This document shows, piece by piece, positions 6,278 to 12,612 of a stretch of DNA of 16,245 bases (positions are counted from its first letter, which is position 1; every line of letters starts with the position of its first letter). The position numbers were made by a program, and so were the translations under genes. The stretch spans positions 1 through 16,245 of the forward strand of contig JAFRYJ010000129.1 in NCBI GenBank assembly GCA_017437705.1. The letters are read 5' to 3'. The notes beneath the pieces were generated by a model. That model ran no database searches and had not been told where the DNA came from. It saw nothing but the letters and a program-made list of their open reading frames with translations. The stretch is from Lachnospiraceae bacterium. Its GTDB lineage: Bacteria > Bacillota_A > Clostridia > Lachnospirales > Lachnospiraceae.

Positions 6278-7381
6278 TTATGCAAGCTCTTCCTTCATCC
6301 TTCTTCCGTATGCATCAGCTGCGATCATTGCATTGTAGAGATCTTCCTTGGTAACTACGAATGCGTGGTTTGCCGTGAAGGAGCCCTGAGTATGAACATC
6401 GCACCATGCCATGATACGCTCTTTTGAAACATCCTGCATGTTGAGGTCTTCGAAGCAAACGGGAAGGCCTACTCTTACAAGGAAGCTTACGATATCATAT
6501 TTCTCATCGGTCGTGATGTTGGGATCCAGCATAAGCTCGGTAACGATACCGAAGGATACCTTGTCGCCGTGCATATATTCGTGGGTCTCGGGGAATTCGG
6601 GAAGTCCGTTGCCGAGAACGTGGGCGGTACAAAGTCCGCCGCTCTCCCAGCCTACGCCTGAAAGAAGAACGTTGGCCTCAACTACCTTCTCAAAAGCAGC
6701 TGTGGTAACGCCTGCCTCTGCAGAGATGATAGCATCCTCTGCATTGTCCATGATAAGATCGAAGCAGAGCTGAGCCATTGCCTTAACTGTCTCTGTAGGT
6801 GTGCCCCATGCACATGTCGGATTGTCCGCCCTGCATGATGCCATTGCTTCGATGTTCGTTGCAAGAGCATCGCCGATGCCGGCCTTGAACATATGAATGG
6901 GAGCTGCTGCCATAACTTCCGTATCGGCAAGAACGATGTCGGGATTGTAAGGCCACATATCGAAGCCTACGCATACATGGTCGTCATCATACCAAACGGT
7001 ACATGCCGATGTAGGTGCATCGTTTGATGCGATCGTAGGCGCGCTTATCATCTTAAGGCCGCAGGCGATGGCTACTGATTTAGCCATGTCAAGAGCCTTG
7101 CCGCCGCCGATACCGATAACAAGGTCACAGCCTTTTTCCTTAACTTCCGCGATTATGGCCTCGCTTGTTGCATGGGTACAGTCTGTAATGAACAGATGCT
7201 CCTCAAAGGGCATACCCTTAGCTTCAAAGCCTGCCGTTACCTTATCAACTGTAGCATATTTTGCTTTTCTGCCCCAAACGATCATGGGCTTTGTTGCGCC
7301 CAGTTTTTCTGCATAATCAGCTACCAGTCCGATAGCTCCGGGTCCCTGATAATACTTGCCGGGGAAAACAATAGCTTTCAT
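6278..7381 (-). CDS. gldA: Glycerol dehydrogenase-family polyol dehydrogenase
   Basis: Metal-dependent NAD+-linked dehydrogenase of the iron-containing alcohol dehydrogenase superfamily; family members oxidise glycerol and related polyols or diols to ketoses. The 367-residue product has the NAD-binding GIGGGKALDMAK (90-101), SAPTIASNDAPTSA (113-126) and the metal ligands in the usual places: Asp171 (GIGDALAT), His254 (CTAHVLGNG) and His271 (ETHEYMHG). The start ATG follows AAGGAGG. It carries a variant of the cluster's GntR-type operator upstream and a strong terminator downstream, so it is probably a single-gene unit of the sugar regulon. Glycerol is only the family's default substrate; with a pentose/tetrose enzyme set nearby, a longer polyol or ketose is equally likely. 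Confidence 0.88.
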   Translation of the reverse strand: MKAIVFPGKYYQGPGAIGLVADYAEKLGATKPMIVWGRKAKYATVDKVTAGFEAKGMPFEEHLFITDCTHATSEAIIAEVKEKGCDLVIGIGGGKALDMAKSVAIACGLKMISAPTIASNDAPTSACTVWYDDDHVCVGFDMWPYNPDIVLADTEVMAAAPIHMFKAGIGDALATNIEAMASCRADNPTCAWGTPTETVKAMAQLCFDLIMDNAEDAIISAEAGVTTAAFEKVVEANVLLSGVGWESGGLCTAHVLGNGLPEFPETHEYMHGDKVSFGIVTELMLDPNITTDEKYDIVSFLVRVGLPVCFEDLNMQDVSKERIMAWCDVHTQGSFTANHAFVVTKEDLYNAMIAADAYGRRMKEELA

Positions 7382-7433
7382 AAAAAAAATACCTCCTTAA
7401 AGCATAAAGTATAATACTCATAGTATTAATACG

Positions 7434-7462
7434 TTAATATATGTATATACATCGTACCGCAA
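7434..7462 (-). promoter_or_regulatory. Possible gldA promoter with operator in the spacer
   Basis: The best fit on the minus strand is TTGCGG (7457-7462), a 17-bp spacer and TATTAA (7434-7439). The perfect 12-bp palindrome ATGTATATACAT (7441-7452) lies within the spacer and keeps the GTATATAC core of the cluster operator. It matches 12 of 16 positions of the best copy. The promoter elements are weak and other arrangements are possible. From 7463 to 7597 I see only A/T-rich sequence and TGCA-containing repeats, with no gene. Confidence 0.5.
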
Positions 7463-7597
7463 AGCAGCAAAAGTTTCCATAAAAGTCAAATAATTAACAT
7501 AAAAAGTACAATCCATGCCTCTCTGCACATTTATGCAGACATTTGTGCATGTTTTCCGCAATCTTTAGCATTTACCCAAAAATGCACATTAAAAGAG

Positions 7598-7631
7598 AAC
7601 GGCCGCCGTACCAAAAGATACGGCGGCCGTT
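7598..7631 (-). terminator. Terminator of the transaldolase-like gene
   Basis: A perfect 13-bp GC-rich stem (7598-7610 with 7619-7631) and an 8-nt loop are followed by CTCTTTTAATG on the minus strand. It lies 82 nt after the stop codon of the gene ending at 7714. Confidence 0.75.
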
Positions 7632-7713
7632 CACACCCCTTACATTTCCAGTTTGAACATAATACCTTCTTAACAGCAACTGCACGGAAGATCCGGCAGA
7701 TACTGTGCTTTAA

Positions 7714-9018
7714 TTATTTCTGCCCGTTTGCAGCGTTCATGAATCTTCTCTGATATGAAACTACCTGGTTTGCGCTTGTGAATCTTGCAAGGTAGTTGGG
7801 CTCAGCCGTAAGAACGACTCTGCCGGACATATCTCTGAATTCATCCGATGCAAGCAGTCTGTCGATATCGTAATAGTTGTGGTCGCCTTCCATCGAGCAG
7901 ATGATGAGCCTTGTATCGGGAAGGTTAGCCTCGCGGAGGACTCTCAGGTTGTGACGTACGCCGTCGAGACCGTCGCTGCCCTCTTCATCGTAGAAGTGTC
8001 TCTGATCGAGGAGGACCTCTGCCTTATTGAGCACCTTCATGATGTCGATATCCTTGTCGGTTGCGCAGAAGTAATCCTTCTCGAGCATGAAATCTCTCAG
8101 CTCTTCGAGATACTTGCTGTCCTCTGTCTCATAGTAGCGGTCTACCTTCTCTGCGATCTTCTCGGTCTGCATGAATTTATGCCTGATGAAGCTATTGATG
8201 AAGTAAGGCCTTGCCTGAAGAGCAAGCTGTGTCTGAGGCTCTTCGAACATGAGCGTGAAGTTTACCCTGAAGCCGTGCTCATGGAGCATGAGAGCAAGGT
8301 TGTGGCCTCTGAAGGCATCGAGCGTAGCTACATCATCATATCTCTTATCGAGCTTCTTGTCGCCGGAGAGCAGCTGCTTAACATTATCCTTGTTAACAGG
8401 GCCGGTATGAGGAACCTTGATAACTACTCTGTAATCGGTGAGCATCTCCTTGAAATGTTCTGCCTCTTCGAGGATCTCTGTATCGGATTTGCCGAAGGGA
8501 TCGTTAAGCTCTACGGAGATATCGCAGCCGGGGCCAAGGATCCTGCCGATCTCGCCCATTACCTCGTCTCTGGTATTGAACTTGTGATCGATATTGGCCT
8601 TGGGATTATTGATGAACAGGTCGTAGATGATACCGGGGTTGCAGGTGAGGTTTGCAAGGAAAGGAGCTACGGGAGCAACCTCGTAGGGGTTTGCGCTGTC
8701 GGCCGAGAACAGAAGGTTCGTAGGCCTCTTCTTGCCGTTCCTGTCGAATGCGATGTTTCTCTTGAGGTCCACCTTGATGCACTTGCCTGCATAGAGCTCG
8801 ATAACGGGCTCGAAGCCTGCGGGGATCTCGCCTGCGGGAGTCTTGAAAGTATCGATAACTCTCTTGAACTCGTCCGTAACGCCGATATACTCTGCATCTG
8901 CTGAAAGACGCTTGAACTCCTTTGCGGAAAGCTCAAGGTCAAGGACTCTGTTTACGAATTCCTCATCGCCTGCTGCGGGCGTGAGGCCGAGATTTCTGAT
9001 TTTTGATATAATCTGCAT
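7714..9018 (-). CDS. Transaldolase-superfamily protein, large divergent form
   Basis: Probable Schiff-base aldolase or transaldolase transferring a three-carbon ketol unit; the substrate is unknown. The 434-residue protein is longer than classical transaldolases (about 310-320) and fructose-6-phosphate aldolases (about 215-220). Landmarks in order are LTCNPGII (124-131, matching the family's TTNPSLI), DISVELNDP (166-174), VVIKVPHTGP (198-207) with Lys201 as likely Schiff-base lysine, and NFTLMFEEPQTQLALQA (253-269), the counterpart of NLTLLFS...QA. The first 110 residues and the C-terminal 150 are extensions I cannot assign. GGGGAGG precedes the ATG. It has its own promoter with the shared operator at the start of transcription, which places it in the GntR regulon. 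Assignment to the superfamily is good; the activity is inferred. Confidence 0.75.
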   Translation of the reverse strand: MQIISKIRNLGLTPAAGDEEFVNRVLDLELSAKEFKRLSADAEYIGVTDEFKRVIDTFKTPAGEIPAGFEPVIELYAGKCIKVDLKRNIAFDRNGKKRPTNLLFSADSANPYEVAPVAPFLANLTCNPGIIYDLFINNPKANIDHKFNTRDEVMGEIGRILGPGCDISVELNDPFGKSDTEILEEAEHFKEMLTDYRVVIKVPHTGPVNKDNVKQLLSGDKKLDKRYDDVATLDAFRGHNLALMLHEHGFRVNFTLMFEEPQTQLALQARPYFINSFIRHKFMQTEKIAEKVDRYYETEDSKYLEELRDFMLEKDYFCATDKDIDIMKVLNKAEVLLDQRHFYDEEGSDGLDGVRHNLRVLREANLPDTRLIICSMEGDHNYYDIDRLLASDEFRDMSGRVVLTAEPNYLARFTSANQVVSYQRRFMNAANGQK

Positions 9019-9041
9019 ATTTTCCTCCCCATGTCGTTTAT

Positions 9042-9057
9042 ACTTGTATATACATGT
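9042..9057. promoter_or_regulatory. GntR/HutC-type operator before the transaldolase-like gene
   Basis: ACTTGTATATACATGT is an imperfect 16-bp palindrome with a perfect TGTATATACA core. It lies exactly at the predicted transcription start (near 9058), a position where a bound repressor would block initiation. It has the GT-n-TA-n-AC spacing typical of HutC-subfamily sites. Confidence 0.7.
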
Positions 9058-9064
9058 CTATAAA

Positions 9065-9093
9065 AAGATAACTCTCCGCCGCAATATTGTCAA
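9065..9093 (-). promoter_or_regulatory. Promoter of the transaldolase-like gene
   Basis: The minus strand has a perfect TTGACA (-35, 9088-9093), a 17-bp spacer and TATCTT (-10, 9065-9070). The -35 lies in the loop of the upstream kinase terminator and the spacer holds its 3' stem. The operator follows at +1. Confidence 0.65.
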
Positions 9094-9112
9094 CAAATAT
9101 TTTGGCGGAGAG
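9072..9112 (-). terminator. Terminator of the FGGY kinase gene, overlapping a promoter
   Basis: CTCTCCGCC (9072-9080) pairs with GGCGGAGAG (9104-9112). An inner AATATT/AATATT stem lies at 9083-9088 and 9096-9101. The minus-strand tail is TTATCTTTTTA, so the T-run is interrupted; the plus-strand tail has a better T-run, but no plus-strand gene needs it. Confidence 0.6.
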
Positions 9113-9149
9113 CTGTTTTTTTAAAAATAATACATTTTGAGAGCGGATC

Positions 9150-10697
9150 TTATCTTATCTCTTCAAGCTTTTTGAATACATCCTCGCTCTTGAGTCCGTA
9201 ATATGCAGCCTTGTAAGCCTCGAAGCATTTCCTGTAAACTTCAACGTTCTCGGGGATGGGCTCGATGATGTCGCCGAACTCAACCATGTTGGCAACGCCG
9301 TCCTTCGTATCCTTGTACTCGCCCAGTGCGATGGCAGCCATGATGCCTGCGCCGATGATGGCTGTATCGGCTGTCTTCAGCGTCCTGATCTTCCTGTTCA
9401 TCACGTCGGCGATGATCTGCAGCCACTCGGGGCTCTTTGCAACGCCGCCGGCAACCGTAAGGATCTCGCTCATCTCTACGCCTGCGCCCTCGATGCCCTG
9501 CAGAACGTGGCGTGCCTCAAGGGTGATGCCCTCCATAACGGCACGTACCATATCGGCCTTAGTCGTAGTCGAACGGAGCCCCAGGAACATGCCCGTTGCA
9601 TATGTATCCCAGGTCGGGAATCCGGATCCGAACAGAGCCGAATAGAAGATAACGCCGTTTGAACCGGGAACGGAATTCTTGATATACTTGTCGCCCATAA
9701 GAACGTAAGGATCAACGCCTTCCTCTTCCGCTGCCTTGATGTCCTCCTCGCACATAACGTCACGGCACCATCTGTAACAGGTAGCGCCTGAGACCTGAGC
9801 GCCCTCTACCTCGAATACCTCGGGATTGGGAGTGGGAGGAACCATCATGCCGCCGAGAGCCTTGAAATCGGGATTTGAAGAACCAACGATGATGTTGCCG
9901 TAGGTACCGATGATAAGACATACATCACCGTCCGTAACAACGCCGCCGCCCATGGCTGAAAGCTGCTGGTCGCCGGAGCCCGCAACGATCTTTGTGCCGA
10001 CTGCAAGGCCTGTGGCAGCTGCCGTCTTCTCGTTAACGCCGCCTACGATATCGCCGGACATAACGAGCTTCGGGAAGATCTTCCTGTCGAAGCCGCAGGC
10101 ATCGATGAGATCCCAGCACCAGTCGTGGCATCTTACATCGCAGAGGCCGGTAACAACGCCGTTCGTATACTCGTCAACGAACTCATCCGCGCCGAACTCA
10201 TACATGATAAATCCCATTACCGTGGCGATATATTTTATCTTTGCATAGGTCTCGGGCTCTTTCTTCATTATCCAGTAAAGCTTGTCCAGCTCGTAGATAT
10301 TTGCTCCGGGAAGGCCGGTGATCGTATTTCTCGTCTCGGGATCCATCTTGGAGTTGAGCTCCTCCATGATCTCCTCAGCACGGGAATCAAGCCAGATATA
10401 GAATTTGTCGTCTATTACATTCATGTCCTCATCATAGAGGCAGAATGTGGAACGCTGAACTGAGAAGCTGACAGCCTCGATCTCCGTATTGGGAACGCCG
10501 GATTTGTCGATAGCATCCTTAACAGCCTCGTTCGTTACGTCCAGAAGGAACTTTGCTCCCTTCTCAACCCAGTTCTTGTTGGGATAATCCAGGGTATATT
10601 CCCTGTAGCCCTGGCCGTAGATCTTGCCCTTAAGATCCATTACCATTGCTTTTGAACCGGTGGTTCCTACATCAACACCAAGTACATATTTACCCAT
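9150..10697 (-). CDS. FGGY-family carbohydrate kinase (xylulokinase-like)
   Basis: ATP-dependent kinase that phosphorylates a ketose, aldose or polyol; the FGGY family includes xylulokinase, ribulokinase, glycerol kinase, erythritol kinase and apulose kinase. The 515-residue product has both actin-like domains. The phosphate-1 loop is GVDVGTTGSKA (7-17) and IWLDSRA lies at 101-107. AGSGDQQLSA (239-248) holds the likely catalytic base Asp243, and the C-terminal adenosine motif is GGVAKSPEWLQ (417-427). The start follows only a weak AGGA site. It lies 133 nt downstream of the aldolase gene, beyond an intrinsic terminator, and I see no convincing promoter or operator of its own, so it may depend on read-through. 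Substrate specificity cannot be decided from sequence. Confidence 0.9.
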   Translation of the reverse strand: MGKYVLGVDVGTTGSKAMVMDLKGKIYGQGYREYTLDYPNKNWVEKGAKFLLDVTNEAVKDAIDKSGVPNTEIEAVSFSVQRSTFCLYDEDMNVIDDKFYIWLDSRAEEIMEELNSKMDPETRNTITGLPGANIYELDKLYWIMKKEPETYAKIKYIATVMGFIMYEFGADEFVDEYTNGVVTGLCDVRCHDWCWDLIDACGFDRKIFPKLVMSGDIVGGVNEKTAAATGLAVGTKIVAGSGDQQLSAMGGGVVTDGDVCLIIGTYGNIIVGSSNPDFKALGGMMVPPTPNPEVFEVEGAQVSGATCYRWCRDVMCEEDIKAAEEEGVDPYVLMGDKYIKNSVPGSNGVIFYSALFGSGFPTWDTYATGMFLGLRSTTTKADMVRAVMEGITLEARHVLQGIEGAGVEMSEILTVAGGVAKSPEWLQIIADVMNRKIRTLKTADTAIIGAGIMAAIALGEYKDTKDGVANMVEFGDIIEPIPENVEVYRKCFEAYKAAYYGLKSEDVFKKLEEIR

Positions 10698-10776
10698 ATT
10701 AATGTCCTGTGCCTTTCCGCCGCCGATGCGGCAATTCTTCGCTATTGTTTGATAACTATAAATTCGTATCTCAAAA

Positions 10777-10803
10777 ACAGGGCGGATATAAACTCCGCCC
10801 TGT
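10777..10803 (-). terminator. Terminator between the aldolase and kinase genes
   Basis: A perfect 10-bp stem ACAGGGCGGA/TCCGCCCTGT with a 7-nt loop is followed on the minus strand by TTTTGAG. The T-run is short, so partial read-through into the kinase gene is plausible. A second small hairpin GCCGC-ATCG-GCGGC lies near 10719-10732, in the kinase leader. Confidence 0.7.
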
Positions 10804-10830
10804 TCCTGAATCCAGTATTAATCTGCTTAA

Positions 10831-11562
10831 TTATTCCTCATATTTGGGGAACAGGCCGATCTCTCTCATCATATCAAGGTGATCGATGATCTCAGGGGCA
10901 GCTCGTGTACCGATAAGGTCAGCGCCTGCCATGATGAATGCGAAAGCATTCTGAGGACGAGGGAACTTAACACCGGCAACCTTGGTTCCGCAGCCTGAAC
11001 CTGCAACGGCGTTCTTCATGATGAGGAACTGATCCATTGTAGGGCCGCCGAACTGACCTGATGAGGTCTTAACATATCCGATGCCTGCTTCTGCAACGAG
11101 CTCTGATGCCAGCTTGATCTCATCGTCGGTGAGGAAGTCAAGCTCGATGATGCACTTCGAAAGGATGGGCCTTCCTGCGCTCTTGATGGGATCGATAACA
11201 GCCTTGAGCTCGCACTTAACATCATCGATAAGTCCGGAACGAAGAGCACCGATATTCATAACCATATCGATGGACTCTGCTCCGAGCTCGATAGCTTCCT
11301 TGGTGGCAAACTCTTTGAGTTTCCATGAACCTGTACCGAAAGGAAAATCAAAGGTGGTAGCGGCTAAAACTCCAGACCCCGCAAGGAGTTCCGTTGTAAG
11401 CGGAAGCCAGTAGTTCGTTGAGGGATAGAATGCTGCGCAGTTATACTCGATAGCTTCCTTACATCCCTTTTCGATATCGGTCTTTGTCGAATTCTTGGGC
11501 AATACCGAATAATCGAAGAACTTACCAAAATCTTTTTTTGTCATTTTGGAAAAGTCTTTCAT
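10831..11562 (-). CDS. DeoC/LacD-family aldolase (deoxyribose-phosphate aldolase-like)
   Basis: Class I aldolase of the deoxyribose-phosphate aldolase family; DeoC itself cleaves 2-deoxyribose 5-phosphate to glyceraldehyde 3-phosphate and acetaldehyde. The 243-residue protein has the Schiff-base lysine motif YVKTSSGQFGG (163-173, Lys165), the second lysine Lys199 in AGVKFP, and the Asp in ESIDMVMNIGAL (Asp99). However, the usual phosphate-binding SGGIR segment after the second lysine reads KFPRPQN. The GTSS segment reads GTRAA (218-222), and the C-terminal tyrosine tail is absent. The aldol chemistry is therefore probably kept while the substrate, or its phosphate position, differs. AGGAGG precedes the ATG. 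It has its own promoter and the shared operator. No nucleoside phosphorylase or phosphopentomutase is nearby, which also argues against deoxyribose use. Confidence 0.85.
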   Translation of the reverse strand: MKDFSKMTKKDFGKFFDYSVLPKNSTKTDIEKGCKEAIEYNCAAFYPSTNYWLPLTTELLAGSGVLAATTFDFPFGTGSWKLKEFATKEAIELGAESIDMVMNIGALRSGLIDDVKCELKAVIDPIKSAGRPILSKCIIELDFLTDDEIKLASELVAEAGIGYVKTSSGQFGGPTMDQFLIMKNAVAGSGCGTKVAGVKFPRPQNAFAFIMAGADLIGTRAAPEIIDHLDMMREIGLFPKYEE

Positions 11563-11610
11563 GTACTTTTTTCCTCCTTCTTATATTTAGATCGTTGATC
11601 CTACATACTT

Positions 11611-11626
11611 ACATGTACATACAACT
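11611..11626. promoter_or_regulatory. GntR/HutC-type operator before the DeoC-like gene
   Basis: On the minus strand this reads AGTTGTATGTACATGT, matching 14 of 16 positions of the site before the transaldolase-like gene. It lies just downstream of the predicted transcription start (near 11629). Confidence 0.7.
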
Positions 11627-11635
11627 TCACTTTAA

Positions 11636-11663
11636 ACTATATACCCTGCATTGATGATGTCAA
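11636..11663 (-). promoter_or_regulatory. Promoter of the DeoC-like gene
   Basis: The minus strand has TTGACA (-35, 11658-11663), a 16-bp spacer and TATAGT (-10, 11636-11641), with the operator just after +1. The -35 begins a few bases after the T-run of the gntR terminator. Confidence 0.7.
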
Positions 11664-11666
11664 CAC

Positions 11667-11720
11667 AAAAAATCGCCGCGAACACCGCCTTGCACAAATG
11701 TCTGCAAAGATGTTCACGGC
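11667..11720 (-). terminator. Terminator of the gntR gene
   Basis: In minus-strand RNA GCCGUGAACA pairs with UGUUCGCGGC (11711-11720 with 11675-11684, one U-G wobble). An inner TTGCA/TGCAA stem follows, and then GATTTTTTG. It lies 33 nt after the gntR stop codon. The loop contains a 16-mer shared with the region upstream of gldA. Confidence 0.75.
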
Positions 11721-11752
11721 AAAATTACAGAAAAATCAAGCATTGCGGGCTT

Positions 11753-12478
11753 TTACATTTCAAAATGCATTTTTATCTGCATCTTGTCTCCTCTGAATAC
11801 GACGGAGCTCCATTCAAAGGCCTTTCCGGACCTGTCTGCTATTACGTCCCTCAGCCTGATGAGGGGATAGCCCTTTCTGATGTTCAGCAGCTCGGCTTCA
11901 TCATCCCTGGCGGATACGGATTCTATCATCTCCGTAACGCTGGCCCTGTTCAGCCCGTAGTCGTCGCTGAGGATCCTGCAAAGCTGCTCGTTGCAGAAAT
12001 CGCTCTTCTCCAGCCCGTCGGCGTATGCCACGGGAATGTACGAATCGTGGATCGAGAGGGGAACGTCCTTTATCTTGCGCAGTCTTTTTATGTGATAGAC
12101 TTCTTCACCGTCCTTCAGCCCCATAGTGGCGGCTATCGCCGGCGGACATGCTGTCTTTTCCACAGAAAGCACGATGGTCGAAACATCGTATCCCTGGGAC
12201 TCCAGCTGCTCCCTTACGCCCACATAAGACCCGGTGTTGGCTTCGATCTTGGGCTCCGCAACGTATGTGCCCTTGCCCTGTACCCTGTACAGCTTTCCGT
12301 CTCTTACAAGCTCCGTAAGCACGGAACGGAGCGTGACCCTGCTGATGCCGAATTCACTGCACAGCTGGCTCTCCGACGGTATCTTGTCGTTTACTTTGTA
12401 TTCTCCCGATTCAAGCCTGGCAGACAATATGTCCCTTACCTGAATATACAGAGGAGTCGAATTTGTTCTCTCAAGCAT
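11753..12478 (-). CDS. GntR-family (HutC subfamily) transcriptional regulator
   Basis: Sugar-responsive transcription factor, probably a repressor. The 241-residue protein has an N-terminal winged helix (residues 1-75: PLYIQVRDILSARLESGEY, then PSESQLCSEFGISRVTLR and GKGTYVAEP) and a C-terminal UTRA effector-binding domain (about 95-237) ending WSSVVFRGDKMQIKMHFEM. UTRA domains usually bind phosphorylated sugars or related small molecules. A purine-rich GAAGGGGG site lies 5-10 nt before the ATG. The gene is divergent from the isomerase-transketolase operon, with one operator in the shared promoter region. Further copies lie before the aldolase, transaldolase-like and dehydrogenase genes, so it probably controls the whole cluster and itself. 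The effector is unknown; an intermediate made by the kinase is a fair guess. Confidence 0.92.
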   Translation of the reverse strand: MLERTNSTPLYIQVRDILSARLESGEYKVNDKIPSESQLCSEFGISRVTLRSVLTELVRDGKLYRVQGKGTYVAEPKIEANTGSYVGVREQLESQGYDVSTIVLSVEKTACPPAIAATMGLKDGEEVYHIKRLRKIKDVPLSIHDSYIPVAYADGLEKSDFCNEQLCRILSDDYGLNRASVTEMIESVSARDDEAELLNIRKGYPLIRLRDVIADRSGKAFEWSSVVFRGDKMQIKMHFEM

Positions 12479-12523
12479 TTTCCGGCCCCCTTCAAAGCGA
12501 TTGGCTTTTGTTCTTTAAAAACA

Positions 12524-12539
12524 ACTTGTATTTACATGT
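12524..12539. promoter_or_regulatory. Operator shared by gntR and the isomerase-transketolase operon
   Basis: ACTTGTATTTACATGT matches the site before the transaldolase-like gene at 15 of 16 positions. It overlaps the -35 of the rightward promoter and the predicted start of the leftward gntR transcript, so one bound dimer could repress both. Confidence 0.75.
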
Positions 12540-12559
12540 ATTATAGTTTAAATTATAAT
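12531..12559 (+). promoter_or_regulatory. Promoter of the isomerase-transketolase operon
   Basis: TTTACA (-35, 12531-12536), a 17-bp spacer and a perfect TATAAT (-10, 12554-12559); predicted start near 12566. The ribosome binding site AGAAAGGTGG lies just before the ATG at 12613. Confidence 0.7.
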
Positions 12560-12567
12560 TGTGTCAA
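12540..12567 (-). promoter_or_regulatory. gntR promoter
   Basis: The minus strand has TTGACA (-35, 12562-12567), a 16-bp spacer and TATAAT (-10, 12540-12545). It overlaps the divergent operon promoter almost completely. The predicted start (near 12533) falls inside the operator, which implies autoregulation. Confidence 0.7.
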
Positions 12568-12612
12568 GTTATTAGAGAAAGATAATTACATAAGAAAGGT
12601 GGTATTTGGTAT

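Noticed and set aside
7879..8904. Long plus-strand open frame (341 codons) opposite the transaldolase-like gene
   Set aside because: It is antisense to a gene with clear family motifs, promoter and ribosome binding site. The product shows no family features and is explained by codon bias of the real gene.
10831..11562. Deoxynucleoside salvage operon based on the DeoC-like gene
   Set aside because: No nucleoside phosphorylase, deoxyribose mutase or cytidine deaminase is nearby, and the phosphate-binding motifs of DeoC are not conserved.
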